Shown here: positions 27,707 through 41,000 of the stretch, piece after piece
Position numbering within the stretch: position 1 is the first letter of the stretch
Layout: the number at the start of each line of letters is the position of its first letter
From: Serilophus lunatus
Taxonomy: Eukaryota; Chordata; Aves; Passeriformes; Eurylaimidae
Assembly: GCA_013399895.1 (NCBI GenBank)
Contig: VXBA01002621.1
Coordinates: 179,137 to 243,136, forward strand
Direction of reading: 5' to 3'
DNA length: 64,000 bases
Notes under the pieces: model-generated
Database searches by the model: none
What the model saw: the letters and a program-made list of their open reading frames with translations, nothing else
Told to the model about the DNA's origin: nothing
Program-made: the position numbers and the translations under genes

Positions 27707-29938
27707 CTTTACCTTTTTTTAAGAAACTGGAAGTTTCAGTTACTTCTTTCAGTTATTTCAGTTACTTCTCATAGATTTGCTGCTTTCTATCAGCAGCCAA
27801 AAGTCTAAGTTAGAAATGTTGTTCTCTTTGTAACTGTTTTTAGACCTCATCATTCTCTTAGGACCATCAGAAGATAAACACTTTCAAATGCAGTTCTTGC
27901 TTTTTACCTTTCATTCACCTCTCCTTTGATTACAATTTTGGTATAAGAAATGTGCCACTTTTTCTACTGGAAACACCTAGTGCATGGTCTTGTGACCATA
28001 ATAATAGTGCAAGCATACAGCAGTTCAACTGCTGTATCAGTGATAAGAGCTCAGCCCAAGATTAGGCAGTGGATATGCTTATCACAAGAACTGTCTATTG
28101 TAGCACTTCACATGTTGCCTCTAACTGTTCAGCAGCAGATAACACAGACATTTTAATTCTCTATATGTTCTCCCTTAACTTTATCATCACAGAAATTCTA
28201 TTCTCCAGGCTATAAGCTATACTGTAAAGTCTTTTGATGATCTTTTGAAGCACTCACTAAAGATGCATTATCTTCTCAATCCCAAAGAAGCACTAACAAT
28301 TCTGCACAGGGGGCAGTGGAAAAGAAGAAATGACAATGTTGATACAGTGTTCACAGAGAGATCAAAGTCTGTTAGGATTTAAAAATAAGCCAGGAAGCAT
28401 ATAGCCAGTCACTACTCAAGAGGGCAAGAAGAAAAGGGGAATGGAATAGAGCAGACAATGCAGAGCCACCCTACAGTGGCATCATTCCTCTCCCTGTCAC
28501 AAGTTCCCCAATTCACTGGGAGAAAAGTAAATCAGCACAACATTTTAGTTTTGACACATTAACTACAAATATGCAGTAGTACACCCCAAAAATGGTTAAT
28601 TGAAAGCCATGCTGTACAAAGCCTGGCTGTACACTGCATATGTTGTTCAAAGTGAATAACACACTTTAAGTGCTGTACAGCCAAGCTCACTATTGGGAAA
28701 TCTGCCAGCATACCAGATCAGTATTTCAGAGGTCATTATCTCATCCCTTCTTCAGCTGCTGACTTTGGATTTCTGCCAGAAAAAGGCAACCACTAGAAAC
28801 ACGACACACCAGTACATTAGGCAAGGCTTTGGGGAATTTGAGCAGGCTTTTCTTTTCCCTGAGATCAGTCTGCTCTCTGGTTCCAAACAGCACAACTGCT
28901 CCATCAACATATAAATGGTCAAGCAGGCTCTTTACCTCTCCCATAACAGTATGCACAAAAGGTTGTACAAAACTGCATTTTTCAAATAGAGTATGATGAA
29001 AAATGAACCTTCATGCAAGTACATCTCACAGTATGGGAAGGAGGAGATGACAGTCACCAAACTGAACAAGAATTAAGAAGTCTGATTTCACAGTGAATGG
29101 AAGGACTGACTGGAGAGAGAGTTAAATAACAAGTAAACCAATAACTAGATGGTGCCATCTCCCCTCTGCAAGAATGCCCCATGAACTTCTACATAATCAA
29201 GCCATGATTAAGGTTGTGCTTTAGTTGCGAGTTGGCAAGCAAAGCCAGAACCTTTGCAACTTGGATCAGTGGATTTTAAAGTTAAAAAGTACTTTTGCTC
29301 TATATGGCATAGAATCCTATAACTCGTATTTTGCCATAAACTACTGTAATATTATACCAGTGTCAAACTTTTCTAATGATGACCTTAGGGATAATCAGTG
29401 ACAGCCCTCCCATCTACTCAGAGAGTAACAATCTATCCTTCCTTCTGGAAAGACTTTTTGAATATTAAGTAACAAAAATATATCTGAACATATTTGCACT
29501 CTCCTCCTTTTATCTCTGTTATATTTTCTTATGACCCATTTAGAAACACAGTTTTACATGTTAGTTTTACATGTAGACATGAAAGCCATCTCTACAACAG
29601 TGGATATCTCTAGGAGCTTTCCCTTAAGACCAGAAGGAGAAAAGAGTGTTGAACTGCCCAATCCCCAATAGCATTTTCCTGCTACTGGGAAGAGTTTGGT
29701 GAGAGGAAATATTCTGTGCTAACCTTATAAGCCAAAGATGCTTCATCATTCACAGCTTCCTCTCAGGAAAAGCATCTTGGGAGATAGCTTAGAAGCATCT
29801 CTGTTTAATCCAGTTAATTAACAGATGTTTGTACAGTCTTGCTGTTGTTACTGTGTAAATCCTACATACAATCCCCAAAGAAGGAGTCACAGAGACTTTA
29901 AGGTAAAATATAGAAAACTGTATTTTACTATACTCATA

Positions 29939-29968
29939 CTATCTATATTTATACTATCTATATTTATA
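29939..29968. repeat. Two exact copies of a 15-bp AT-rich unit
   Basis: CTATCTATATTTATA occurs twice head to tail. It is a short minisatellite-like duplication in the presumed intron 1. Confidence 0.85.
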
Positions 29969-32900
29969 GTAGCTAAAGTGACAGCACTTGAGTTTTAGCA
30001 TCTGACATGCTCTGGGGCAAGGCTCCTCATTGCAGTCCCACATATTCAGAGGAACTTGTGAGGGTTTGGATCTCACACTCCTGGTAGATTTGCCATGTCT
30101 GAAGGTTTTATCATTGTGGCTTTGACTCATTCTGAAGGAAAATATCGTATCTGTTGGAGAAATTCAGTAAAGAGAGGGTGGCAACTGGAATAAGCTTGAT
30201 ACTAAGTCACCTCCAGGCAGCACAGATGCAAACAGCTTGAGCTACATCATGGAGCAGACTCATGCTCAAGTATAGGCATGGCAAATGAAAACAGACTAGA
30301 ACTTGGTATAGCAGCTCTGAAGAGGCCTTTTGTAAGAGTAAAATGCATACAGCCATCATGGAGTCTGTATACAGAACACACATACACAGGTGAGTCATCC
30401 CACTCCATTCAGTTTTCCACATTTATGGGCACCAGGTCTGATACCCATCTGCATGCAGCTTGTCCTGTTCTGTTACCCTGACATGTGGACCAGAAGAAAG
30501 AAACACTTTCTGACCTCAGACTTTCCCAGCTGTCTGTCTGAAGCTTGTCATGATCTCCAATATCTGTGCATCACCAACATGCTGTGAAGACTTTTGCTTT
30601 CTTGCTGGAGACAGCATTGCTATTCTGGAGTTGAACAGGAGGTGCATGTTAACCATGTAACAGAAAGATATCTGCTGTATAGACAGATTGAATGCAAAAT
30701 AAACTGTAGCAAACCTTCAACAGCTCTAGATTTATTAACTAGTAAAAGAACTGATCAAGCTTGATTATGGTTTTAGGAGGGTTTTTTGCCTTTTAACTTC
30801 AGATTCCCTCACTATCATAGGCACATAGCCTCCAAACTGTAGACACAAATTAGCTTCCAAACCATGATGCAGGCAAAGCATCTTAAATACAATCATCCCA
30901 TCAAAGGCCTTTGTTTCCAGAGGTGCTGATTTAAAGTTGGAAAATGAGAGTTTGTTTGCAGATAGAGCTGAAAAAACATAGACACTTAAAACTGTAAATA
31001 CAATTTTAAATAGTGGCAAGTTTAGAGATGGAAGGCAAACACTGGGTCTTCATGGATTCACAAAAAGGCTTGAGCCATGGAGTGTATTTTTTAATAGATG
31101 GTCACATAGCCAGAGAAAAGAGAATTCATACCCATGACTTTATAATATGCATTCGAATTCCATGAGAAGGAGGAATAAGTCACTTTTCTCTTAAGACTTT
31201 GTATTTATACAGCCCACACTATAATTTGTGATGGCAAAGTTTGGGAATAGGGAAGAAAGTGTTAAGATGGAAATAAATTTGGATATTCTCATTGTAAACC
31301 CGAGTTAAAAGAAAAAACCCAAACAAAACACAAAAACTACCCACAAAACAAAGGGATGTGAGTTTGTCACTTCATCACCTCTTCTGATTTAGCAAGAGAA
31401 GTGTTTACCAGCCTCAAGTCTCTGAGCTATTTAAAGTGGCTACAGAGATCCCTACAAAGCCCAAATACATTATTGGCTAGGCTTACATTACTATAGAGAC
31501 CTTTACATCTATACCCCCAAAATCTTACTAACTGAAGGTTACTTTTTTTGTCTCCTGCATGTTAAACATTGCAAAACGAGGCTCCACTTATAAACTAAGG
31601 CTGAATTCAGTTCATTTGTAACTTCATTTTTAATTCTATAATTTAAGTAGAACTATTGATACAATAACAACTGTGCCATCCAGTGCTTCTGCTTCCTGCT
31701 CATAACAAAATACTGTACATTGTTAATTTTATTAGACTGAAATAAATTTAAATATAGTTACTAGTCACTGCCTTTGCTGCAGGGTTTATAGTGGAATGGA
31801 TGAAGGACCTTTTGGGGAGGATTTGGAGTTGTTTTTTTTAAAAAAACATTTAACTCAGATTTTTAATATAATTGTACTTTCAGTTAAAGTTAATATATCT
31901 GACCATATCAAAAATATATTTAGAAACATCAGGACTGTACTGATGGTGCCACATGTTGAAATTTTAAGTTGTTTCTCTTAAGGAAAATATTATTTGTTAA
32001 TAGAAAGCATCAAAGAATTGTTGTTTTCATATTGATATGAACAACAAAAGAGGCAGTGTCTCCCAACTCCCACTTTCCAGCATACTGATACCTGTTATCT
32101 CTGCTTTTCTTCCCATTTTCATCTCTGCCACAACACAATGGAATAGTTCTATCTTAGGAACCAGACATCCCGTTCAATGCTTACACCTGCATTTTTTCCA
32201 ACAATAAAAGAAACATCATTTCTTCAAAACCAAAACGCCCCTTACAACAGTCATTTAATTCACAACATGCTTCAGTACACAGAGACAGTTCTCAACACAA
32301 ATAGGCAAAACTGACCTTTGTGATTACAAGTGTGAAACAATGTACTGACACCAGTGGCAAATTTTAACTGTGCTTACCACTGAATTACATATTCCCACCT
32401 CGGAAAAGGGCCACATCTCTTACCTGTGGAAAGAAAAGGGAAACAAAGTCTTTAGAAACCTCCTCGTATTAAAAAAAAAATAAATCAAAAAAATCAATGG
32501 TGATTCAGTTACCTGTCACACAGCCCCTGAAGACAAATACTACAATCTTAATGTTACATGCAGAAAATCATGTAAAGTGGCAGGTAGATAGAATAAGCTT
32601 AGAGAATACAAAAATAATGCAAAATTTCCATATAATGGGAAGACATAGACTGATTATTTTTTCCTAATCACAAAACAGGAAATAATTTAAAAGATCTCAA
32701 CAAAAGACATATTTAAAAAATATCACTCTATTAGTTAATGGTGAGACCAGAGTGACTATACAGAACAGGAGTTCTAATCCCAAGATTAGGGTTAATGATT
32801 ATCTTAAAGGGGCTATTTAATAGAAATTTCTTAAACACAGTTCTGCATTACTGATGATGGCAACACAAGGGCCCAATTTGCAACTGTTATAAAAAATACT

Positions 32901-35230
32901 GCTTTAAAAACTGGAGGCAACAACAGTCAAAGGACATATCCTCATAAGGACCCTTCACCCTTTATTATTGATGTTTAGACATCAGTTTAAAAGACACAAA
33001 TCAGTGCTGGTAAAGTTTGTAGTTGCATAACTAAAGTAGTAAACAACAATGAAGATGAGCAACTGATCTACACAAAATTCCTTTTGCCTGGTAAGCCATG
33101 CTATTTCAGGCAACATATTTCATCATAACAAAGCACAAGGGCAGCTATCAAAGACACAGAACTAACACTGAGGACACACACAAATTAGGTTCACTGAAAC
33201 CAGCTTCAAGCCCTGAGGGCCATTCACAGTCCAGATGAGGCTTCAGGAATCTGACAGGATATTCAAAAGAATAGGCTCTTCCAGAGGCATCTCCTCATTG
33301 AAAAAAACTACTTTGTCTCTGTGAGCAAGTGGCCTGAAATGGCAGGGAAATAAATTTCCACTACATCCAGGGGCAATATTTTCTGTTCTGTTGTTTAAAA
33401 GCTGCCTGCAAAATGAAAAAGGATCAGTAAATAGTTTTGAGGATAACCCATGGTTTGGAAACCTGCTTTGTGTTGAGAATCAAGCTGTGCAAATATATGC
33501 ATATTTTAAAGCCACAGAAGCCCTACTCAAAAAGATCACATTTTTAAATGGGTTGTTTATGCTCAGATTGCTCATTTTCTGAGCTTGGTTGCTCAGTCAG
33601 GCTACATCTGAAGCACAGCACTTAGACACACATCCCAGATATAAGTGTATACCCCTAGCTCGAGAATAAAATTAAGATGTACAACTTCATTCCCAAGTCA
33701 CTGGTAAAAGTAAGATGATGAAATATCCCAAAAATTCTTTGTTGTGCAATTGGACCCGGACAGCACTGTCCCCAAGTCCATCTCCCTTGTTCTGAACTTC
33801 AACTCATTGACCTTGTTACCAGGTTCGACAAACCTCAGCTCTCTGATTTGCTTATTATAGGGCACAGACACACACCCAAATCATCAGCTGGTAAGCTGAG
33901 CCCCAGTTGCTGTCTGTGCATCCACTTGCAGCCGCAACAAGTGACAGGTGCACCTATTTCAGCTTTCCATCTTCATCAGGATTACATTTTCTTGAGGGAA
34001 ATTTCTCTGATAACCTGATTTACCATACGTTGTTTCATAGCATGGAAGTTTTGGGTCTGTACAAACAAAACTGCTCTCAGATTAAATCAAAGGAGGAGAT
34101 CTGATTACCTGGTGAGGAGTCTGAAGGTGACAGAAGGAAACTAGGTCTAGTTTAAATTAAAAGCACTAAAACATACACAGCATGAGGGCTGGGCTCTCTC
34201 ATTAGCTTTCTCTAAAAAGCCTTCCTTTGCCCCATACAAGCATGAGCACAGCCACTGTGTATTCTTCATAGCCTCAGTTTATTCCTCCTTCACTGGTTAA
34301 GAAGCTGACTGGAACTGCCATGTGCTGCAGGCATCCATGGCTACTCCAGCCCCAGCAGCAACCCACAGATACCACCAACCCACAGCAACTTACTATCCTA
34401 CACTTTTGCCCCCACATAACTGTGCCTCTGGGATGTGATCTCTTACAAGGGCAGCACAGCACAGTCCTTGCTTACTCACAGTTTCAGCCCAAGTCCTTAC
34501 AGACCCTCCTGAAGAGCCTCCGGACAGCCCCCAGTCCCCAGTGCTTGTGAACTGGTGCCAAGAGGTCCTGGATCCTCTGTGGTGTTCTGATAACAGTGAG
34601 CATCCAGGATAAGTTCTCCACAAAGGGACTTTCCCTTAAGATTTACATTTCTGTGGATATGAGCAATTGCTCAGCACTTGACATTTTAAGCAGCAAAGGG
34701 CACTCTTGATAGCAGGAAATTCTGGATACAGGACTTCTCTGGAACAAAAAAATTCTGTACTTCAGGTGAATTGAATAATGAAGAGTCCTGTCTGAGGAGC
34801 AGCAGGAAAGCAATACAGGCAGCACCAGGGGAAAGTGGGATGAAGCTCCCCAATGTAAAAACTAATATTAACAAGCATATTTATCTAGTACTGAGATTCC
34901 ATATGGGGAAAACCACGTTTTCTTCCTAAAGAAAACTCCAACTCAAAACAAATAAGAGAAACAAGTACCTGAGGAAGCCAGGGCTGCACTATGAGGCAAG
35001 AGCAATCACTAGTTTTGGAATAATCTCTTCTGCCAGCCAAATATGCTTTCCTTTCAGTTCCCAAGAACTGGATGAATGTTTCTTACTGTCCCCTATGTGA
35101 CCAAAATGTATTTCTGCTAACAAAGGCAGCTTTATTTTTTTTTTCCCAGTAGGCTCCTCAAAGGCTTTCTGCCAAAACTTTGTGAGAAAACTGTCCACTG
35201 AACATAGATCCTGGGGATGTTCTCCACAAT

Positions 35231-35259
35231 TCCTCTCCCCTTCCCCTCCCCCCCCCCCN
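35231..35259. repeat. C-rich homopolymer with one ambiguous base
   Basis: A pyrimidine stretch of mostly C ends in an 11-C run (35248-35258) followed by a single N at 35259. The N probably reflects uncertain homopolymer length in the assembly, not biology. Confidence 0.9.
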
Positions 35260-37550
35260 AGTTTTGATTTAGATGTGTAGATTATTTGCTCATTTTTGTG
35301 GATTTCCAGTGAAGACAAATAAACAAAACCAGAAAGAATTACAGCTTGCCTGGCAAGGCAGTCTACAAAGTGTTGAGTAAGCTGGTGGCATGCTGAGGCA
35401 AAAATAACACAAAATGGTTCTACCCTAGCAGCACCTTGCTAAAATTTACCACACAATCTGCCCTTTTCCATGTTTTTGTCACTGATATCTCCTCCCTTTT
35501 ATTCCCCCAACACAAAAAAAAAACACACAAAAAAGGATAATACAAAATGGACTAAGAGGCCTTTTCAAGAACTTTAAAAGGAATTTCAATGCCCTTGTCT
35601 ATTTTTATTTAACACTAACAAGGAGTGTAAAAAATCATGTAACTAGTTGAGCTGCCTATAAATTCATATAGAGCTATTAACATGGTAATTTGTACTTTTG
35701 CTTTTTGACATAAATCGCTGAAGTTATAAAACAGGTAACAGTTTCTCTCCTGAAACAGCATTAATGGTAATCTATGCAGAAGGGACCCCAAATCCTCAAG
35801 CACTTGATAAAGAAACAGAAACAAGTTCTCCTCACACAATTTGGTGTCACATTATGCTGTTTCTGAGTTCTCACATTGCTATAATGGATGTTTACATGTC
35901 ACTAAAAACTCTTCATGACATCTATATTAAATATTTACGTTTAGGTCTAGGATATCTTGTGAAATTTTAATAGCATACCCTCCTATTTAAAAAAAACCAA
36001 AACAACAAACCAAACAGTAACTAAACCTCAATGCAAATCCTAGCTTATATAGGAAGCAAAACATTTTAAACACTGACTGAACTGCCATTTCTTCTCAAAG
36101 CACAAGGAAGTTTATGCTCTTGTCCAAGGGGAGATAAACAGAGCAGCATACCACTCCATATTTGTAAATGCTAACTCTGCAAGGTAGGAACTGGCTTCTG
36201 TATGCACCAGGCTGCTGTTCCTTCCCTGCTCCAAAAGCCATAATATGACACATGGGTATGTGGGAATTGAAGCAGCAAAGATAAATATAGTGGCCCTGCC
36301 ACAGAAAAATGTGCATTCTCACTCTTTATGTCACATATCACCCTGACTCCAAGAAGCTTTTCAAAATTGCTTCCAGAAATGCATCTTAGGTACCAGCCTA
36401 GCAGCTTAATAGCATATTTGCGATAATTCCACGAGTCTGTGTGACAGCTGCACCTTCAAATCTGCTGTGTATCAGAAGTAACTTTCCTAGAGTCAGGGGG
36501 GACTACCTCTTCTGCTGTGAGTGTGGTAGAACTTCTACTTCTTTACACTACTTCTTTAAAAATTTTCAAGAAAATGCTGTGAGAACTAATAAGGATAACA
36601 CATTGAATCACCAACTGAATATTGTATAAGGCCAAAGCATTCACACCAAGAGGGAGAAGATATTGATCGAAGAACCCATCAACAGCCCTTTTTTGTGTGT
36701 GTGTGATTCTAAAATAGACTCCTGCAAGCATCCTGGTTAATATAACACACTCTTTGCCAAATATGTACTTCAAAAATAGCAGTCAACTGTACAGCATACC
36801 TTGAGCAGTGTTAAAGCTGTCTAGGTTTTCTTATACAAAGACTATGGTAAGTTACAAAATGCTGCCAGTGGAAAAAGGAGGGAAACAGTAAAATGAGCTG
36901 TGTAAGATTCTTGAATGAGAGCTTAACAGGGAAGGTTAAAAGATAACAAGCATGCCTTAACTTTAATAATCAGAGCACTTCCTCAGATGACTAAACACGG
37001 ATTTAGGATCTCTGGGGATTCAGATGTTTATAGTTTGGCAAGTAAAACTACAGCTGGATATCTAAGGAAAAAGTGTCCAGTATACCAGGAATCCCTACAC
37101 CTACAGCTGTAACAGCATGTAGGTCTTGACATTCTGCCCAGAGAGGCCTGAATTTATACACACTTCTTTCAAAATCTTGGTGTAGATTTCTGCTTCTAGT
37201 AGTCTTTTATTTTCATAGAAACTAAGGAGGTTTTTGGCATTTCTTCTAAACAGTGATCAATTGAATATTGTCCCAAACTTCTATGCCTCCCAGCTCAAAA
37301 ATAATAAATCCAGTCTTCTTAAAATCTATCTCACAAGTTCAGTAAAGCAAGAAAGTTTTGTATTTGTTATGACTGGCAAGAACAGTCCTCAACTAGGACA
37401 CATTATTAATTTGTGTTACCATGAATTTGTTTATTATCAATATTACTGATCTTTTTTCTTCTGTACAGACAAAAGTATGCTGAGGACACGGTTGCTGCTC
37501 TTTTCAAATGAACACTCATTGTGCAATTTGGAATTTGTTTTTGACTGTAG

Positions 37551-37702
37551 GTTCGCAGCAAAAGCAAAGCAGCTAAGGCTGGACTGTGTGAGGGGGACGA
37601 GGTGGTGTCTATCAATGGCAAGCCTTGTGGAGACCTAACCTATGCTGAAGTCATTGTTCTGATGGAAAGCCTGACTGATGTCCTGCAGATGCTTATCAAG
37701 AG
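37551..37702 (+). CDS. SYNPO2: SYNPO2 exon 2: second half of the PDZ domain
   Basis: The exon is 152 bp. It follows a TTTTTGACTGTAG acceptor in phase 0 and ends at AG|GTACAG, leaving two bases (AG) for the next exon. It encodes VRSKSKAAKAG, then LCEGDEVVSING, then TYAEVIVLMES and DVLQMLIK. This is the C-terminal half of the SYNPO2 PDZ domain: the GDEV/ING strand-turn and the alpha-B helix that lines the peptide groove. It aligns without gaps with human residues from about 36 (IRNQSKASGSG, LCEGDEVVSING). The carboxylate-binding loop (GFR-type) would be on exon 1, which is outside the window. In the family this PDZ domain belongs to the longer isoforms and contributes to protein-protein contacts at Z-discs and stress fibres. 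Reading past the donor soon reaches a stop, which confirms the exon end. Confidence 0.95.
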
Positions 37703-38149
37703 GTACAGGAATGCTCAGAATGCTTTGGTGCAAATCAATGAATCACCTGGAAAACACTGGGAAAACCCTAACTCATTTTGCAAGACTTGTACTGTTATCA
37801 ACGTCTGTAACTCTGTTTGTATGGAAAAGGGAGGGTAGGCAGAGTTTTTGAGCTGAAGGAATTAATGTATATAACTTGAAAAACAGTGTTCAGGAACAGA
37901 ATTTAAAGTGCAGTCTCCAAATCTAAGGTGTCCTCTACTGTATGTGCATACTGCAGAGCCTTCAGCTCAATTATTCCCTCCAGCTCTTTGAAGCAGTGAA
38001 GTGTTGTTATTCCCCATAGATAGGGAAGTGAGGCTTACAAAAAGCAAAGGCTGTATAGATGGAGAAAGTGTGTTACACAGATATGCCTTGATGATGACAT
38101 GGCAAATGGTCTTCTTAGGTGGCAAAATGCGTTAGAAGTCAGGAGGGGG

Positions 38150-38290
38150 AGAGGGTCTGGAAGTCATGAATTCTATTTCTGTAGGCTGTTATCACCTCAC
38201 TCGATGAGGTGGGGCAAGTAACAGTCTCTGGGTCTTGGCTTCTGCATTTATAGAATAGTGAGAGTGAATTTCAGTTTTCTTTGGAAGTGC
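38150..38290 (+). repeat. Probable MIR-type SINE remnant
   Basis: GGGGCAAGTAACAGTCTCTG (from 38211), followed by the stretch TCTTGGCTTCTGCATTTATA, parallels the conserved MIR core: the GGGCAAGT, CTCTG, CTCAGTTTCCTCATCTGTAAAAT order. Identity is low, as expected for a very old copy. A second block at about 38009-38040 (TTATTCCCCATAGATAGG, then GTGAGGCTTAC) looks like the same core in reverse orientation but is weaker. Boundaries are approximate. Confidence 0.42.
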
Positions 38291-39319
38291 TTGGAGATTC
38301 TTCGAGTAGAGAAGCTTCATGGAAATTTGCAAATCTGCTGGCTGCAGATCAGTCTATTCCAATGCCTGTCCAGCTCTGTAATCACATTCTCCCCAGACTC
38401 CATGAATTCAGACAAGATGAACTCTGAATTTTCTTTAGTGGGGAAAAGAAGAGAAGGGAAAAAAGACTTGAGAATTCCACACTCCTTGTTAGGACCATTT
38501 GAATGTTCCTCATGTGATAGCTGCATTCTTATGTTTTTAATTCGTAATGTAACTACTGGAACTGCACTTGTAAGAATGGTATTTGTGGCTGACCAGTTGT
38601 CTTTGCAGCCATAGAAATAGCACCATATGCTTTGACACCTGCCTGTTGCTGTTCTACAACTGGTATTTCACTTGTCTGAAAGCCACAGGACACACTAGCC
38701 AAAGGGGACTCTATTGCTCCTACTTGAATGTATGGACAACTGTAAGGCATGTCCCAAAAATCAGGACTAAACCACTGCTTAGACCACATAATTCAGCGTT
38801 TCATAGAATGAAACCATGTCTGCTAGAAATATTAAGAAAATTGCAGTTGCTCAACACTCTGAAGGTAACAAAATGTTCTGAAGGAATTCGCTGTGAGAAC
38901 CTTTCAATTTCTTCTCATCAACTCATCTCCCAAATCCCAACCCCTGCTGTCAGTGTCTTCCAGGGTATGGAAAGAATGAAACATTTCTCTTCCACTTCAT
39001 TTGTGGGCACTATCCCTCTCAGCATTACTATCAGAAGGGTTTTTCAGGAAGTGTCCTAGCATCCTCTGAGCAATGAGAAGTAAATGCTTCCTTTCCCAAG
39101 TAGCCACTTGTTAGCAGCCACTCAAGAAAAAGCTGGGAATCATGAGGAAAGTATAATTAGAATGGTATTCCAATGATGTTCTTTTCCATTGGGGAGACTC
39201 TGTTCCTGAATCATTTGCATGAAGGATGAGGTTTTTCACTGCCGTTAATTGCTGGCCTAACCCTGTTCCTACCAATCTTGCTGGGAGGAAAATTAGGCTT
39301 TTAAAATAGTTTTAAAAAC

Positions 39320-39720
39320 GCAATTTGGCCTTTGATGCCTACAAGAAGTTTTCCCAATCTCCTGTAAAGCAGAGTCAGTTACTGCCCAGCGGAGCCCAGG
39401 CAATGTTGGGTTTGCAGGATCAGAGAAAAGCGACACCCTGCAGGGCGGGCACTCTCCAGATGCCGTGTGGGGGAGCATCTCCTGACCTTCCCGACAAATG
39501 CTCAACAGATGGATCCGGGAAACACGGAGACTGGGGACAGACACTGAAACGCCAGCCTGCCCTTTTCACATCAGTGCGAGTAACTCCTGGGTTACTGCTG
39601 AGTCTACAGAGGACATTTCTAGGGGGGAAGAAGGGAGTGTGCTCAGTGCATACCGACATGAAATGCACCATGTAGGGAGTAAAACACGAGTCTGAGACAA
39701 ATCCTGCCGTGCTGACTCCA
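39320..39720. other. GC/CpG-enriched patch in intron 2
   Basis: This segment is clearly richer in G+C than the rest of the intron, with several CpGs near 39390-39580. It carries overlapping open frames on both strands (39325-39675 +, 39498-39695 +, 39293-39544 -, 39420-39671 -), as GC-rich DNA often does. I recognise no protein in any of them and see no convincing exon boundaries. It could be an enhancer-like element or an unclassified old repeat. Confidence 0.4.
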
Positions 39721-40884
39721 TGAGTTCTGCTTCCTTCCTGGAATTACACCAGGGCTGTTGTTCCTGCAGTGAGCTGGAAAGGCCTGAACCAAAAATAATA
39801 ACCCGAGAAAACAGAATCTTAAGTGACAAAAAAGTGGTCAGACACAGTATTCTGCCTTTTGACAGAGGATACACATTTATGTCTATATAGAGTAGAAGTA
39901 TATCCATACGTAGCAAGGGCCTTTTAAGGTGGAAATCTTTCCCTCTCACAAACACACACACAATCACTCAGCTACCAATAAAGGCTAACATTTAACTGGC
40001 CCAGATCCCAGTCCATATCTTACAAGGAAATGTTTATAGATTTCTGTAATATATCTGTGCTTGAGAGCAGCACAATTGATCATCCAAATAGCACAATACA
40101 ATGAGATCCAGCAGCACTCATAAGCAGCTCCCTAAATTAAAATCTGTCTGACCTTTATGTAGCTCCATATGTGGGGAAATGGATGTTACAGATTTTGTGC
40201 TATTTGAGGCAGACACAGACTACCACAGTGTGCTTCATGCTTAAAAAGCAAAGGATACTGAAGTTTCTTCAGTGCACTGACAGATTTATTTCTTCTGTTC
40301 TTCCAGTCTTTTTTTCTAGGGGGTTCCAAAGTTTCAGAATAGCCAGGACCACTTGCGAATTCAAAAATCACTGTAATACTTGACATTAATACTTTAATGA
40401 GGGTACCTCCTGCTCCCGTCACTTGTAAAAGTGCTTTGCTACTTTCTAGTTAATAAAAAAGTCTTTATAACATGCTGCAGTCTTGCTGTACAGAGAAGGT
40501 TCCTTCTCAAATTAATAGCAGTCATTATGGTCCAGAGTACTGAAAGAAGGAGCTAAAGATTATAACAGGTATCCTAACACCAGTAAAAGAGCCTAACTGG
40601 GCCAGGGGAATTAATAGTTTAGAAAAAGGAGCTACACTGAGGTATATAAGAGGCTTTAGGAAGTAAAAATAACATCTTCTAGTTAGAAATAGATATTTTT
40701 TAACAACTGGGAAATATTGTATAGGTTCACTACTTTTTCTTGCTGGATCATTGGAATAGGCCCAGAATATTTTAATTAATCCATGATTTATAAGGACGAT
40801 GATCCTCCCAGGAATTCTTTGAATATGTGTTTTAAGTATTCATTCCCCTCCCTCTGAAACTCATCCAGCAGTTATGTATTCCTT

Positions 40885-41000
40885 AGAGAGTGAACTATTT
40901 GGGACAGGAGCTCTGTGTGAGGATGGTGCCTAACACAGTTGTAGTAGTGGCCAGACAGCCAAACATTACCACTCCTCTAGTCTCATGCAATTTTCCTACA
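40885..41000 (+). repeat. Possible MIR/L2-L3-type 3' tail remnant
   Basis: GTGAACTATTTGGGACAGGA (from 40889), then GCTCTGTGTGAGG and GGTGCCTAACACAG, follows the pattern typical of ancient MIR and L2/L3 tails: 'gtaagctctttggggcagggact ... gtacagtgcctagcacaatggg'. It is highly diverged and the exact family cannot be assigned by eye. Confidence 0.42.

Larger units (their letters stand above)
1..37550 (+). other. SYNPO2: Presumed 3' part of SYNPO2 intron 1 (no coding exon seen)
   Basis: The stretch is AT-rich and full of stop codons in all frames. Open frames are short (up to about 130 codons) and none resembles a known protein or has good splice sites. The first recognisable coding exon, at its 3' end, starts in the middle of a PDZ domain. 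The stretch is therefore inferred to be intron, with exon 1 (start codon and first half of the PDZ) lying upstream of the window. In human, intron 1 of SYNPO2 is very long, which fits. Things found inside are listed separately: CArG box, CRE, CR1 fragment, CpG island with CTCF site, and MEF2/CArG pair. The remaining sequence shows only short simple repeats. An unrelated non-coding RNA inside it cannot be excluded. Confidence 0.7.

Noticed and set aside
38583..39059. 158-codon open frame on the + strand in intron 2
   Set aside because: No recognisable domain or family, no ATG at the start, no good flanking splice sites, and composition like the surrounding intron.
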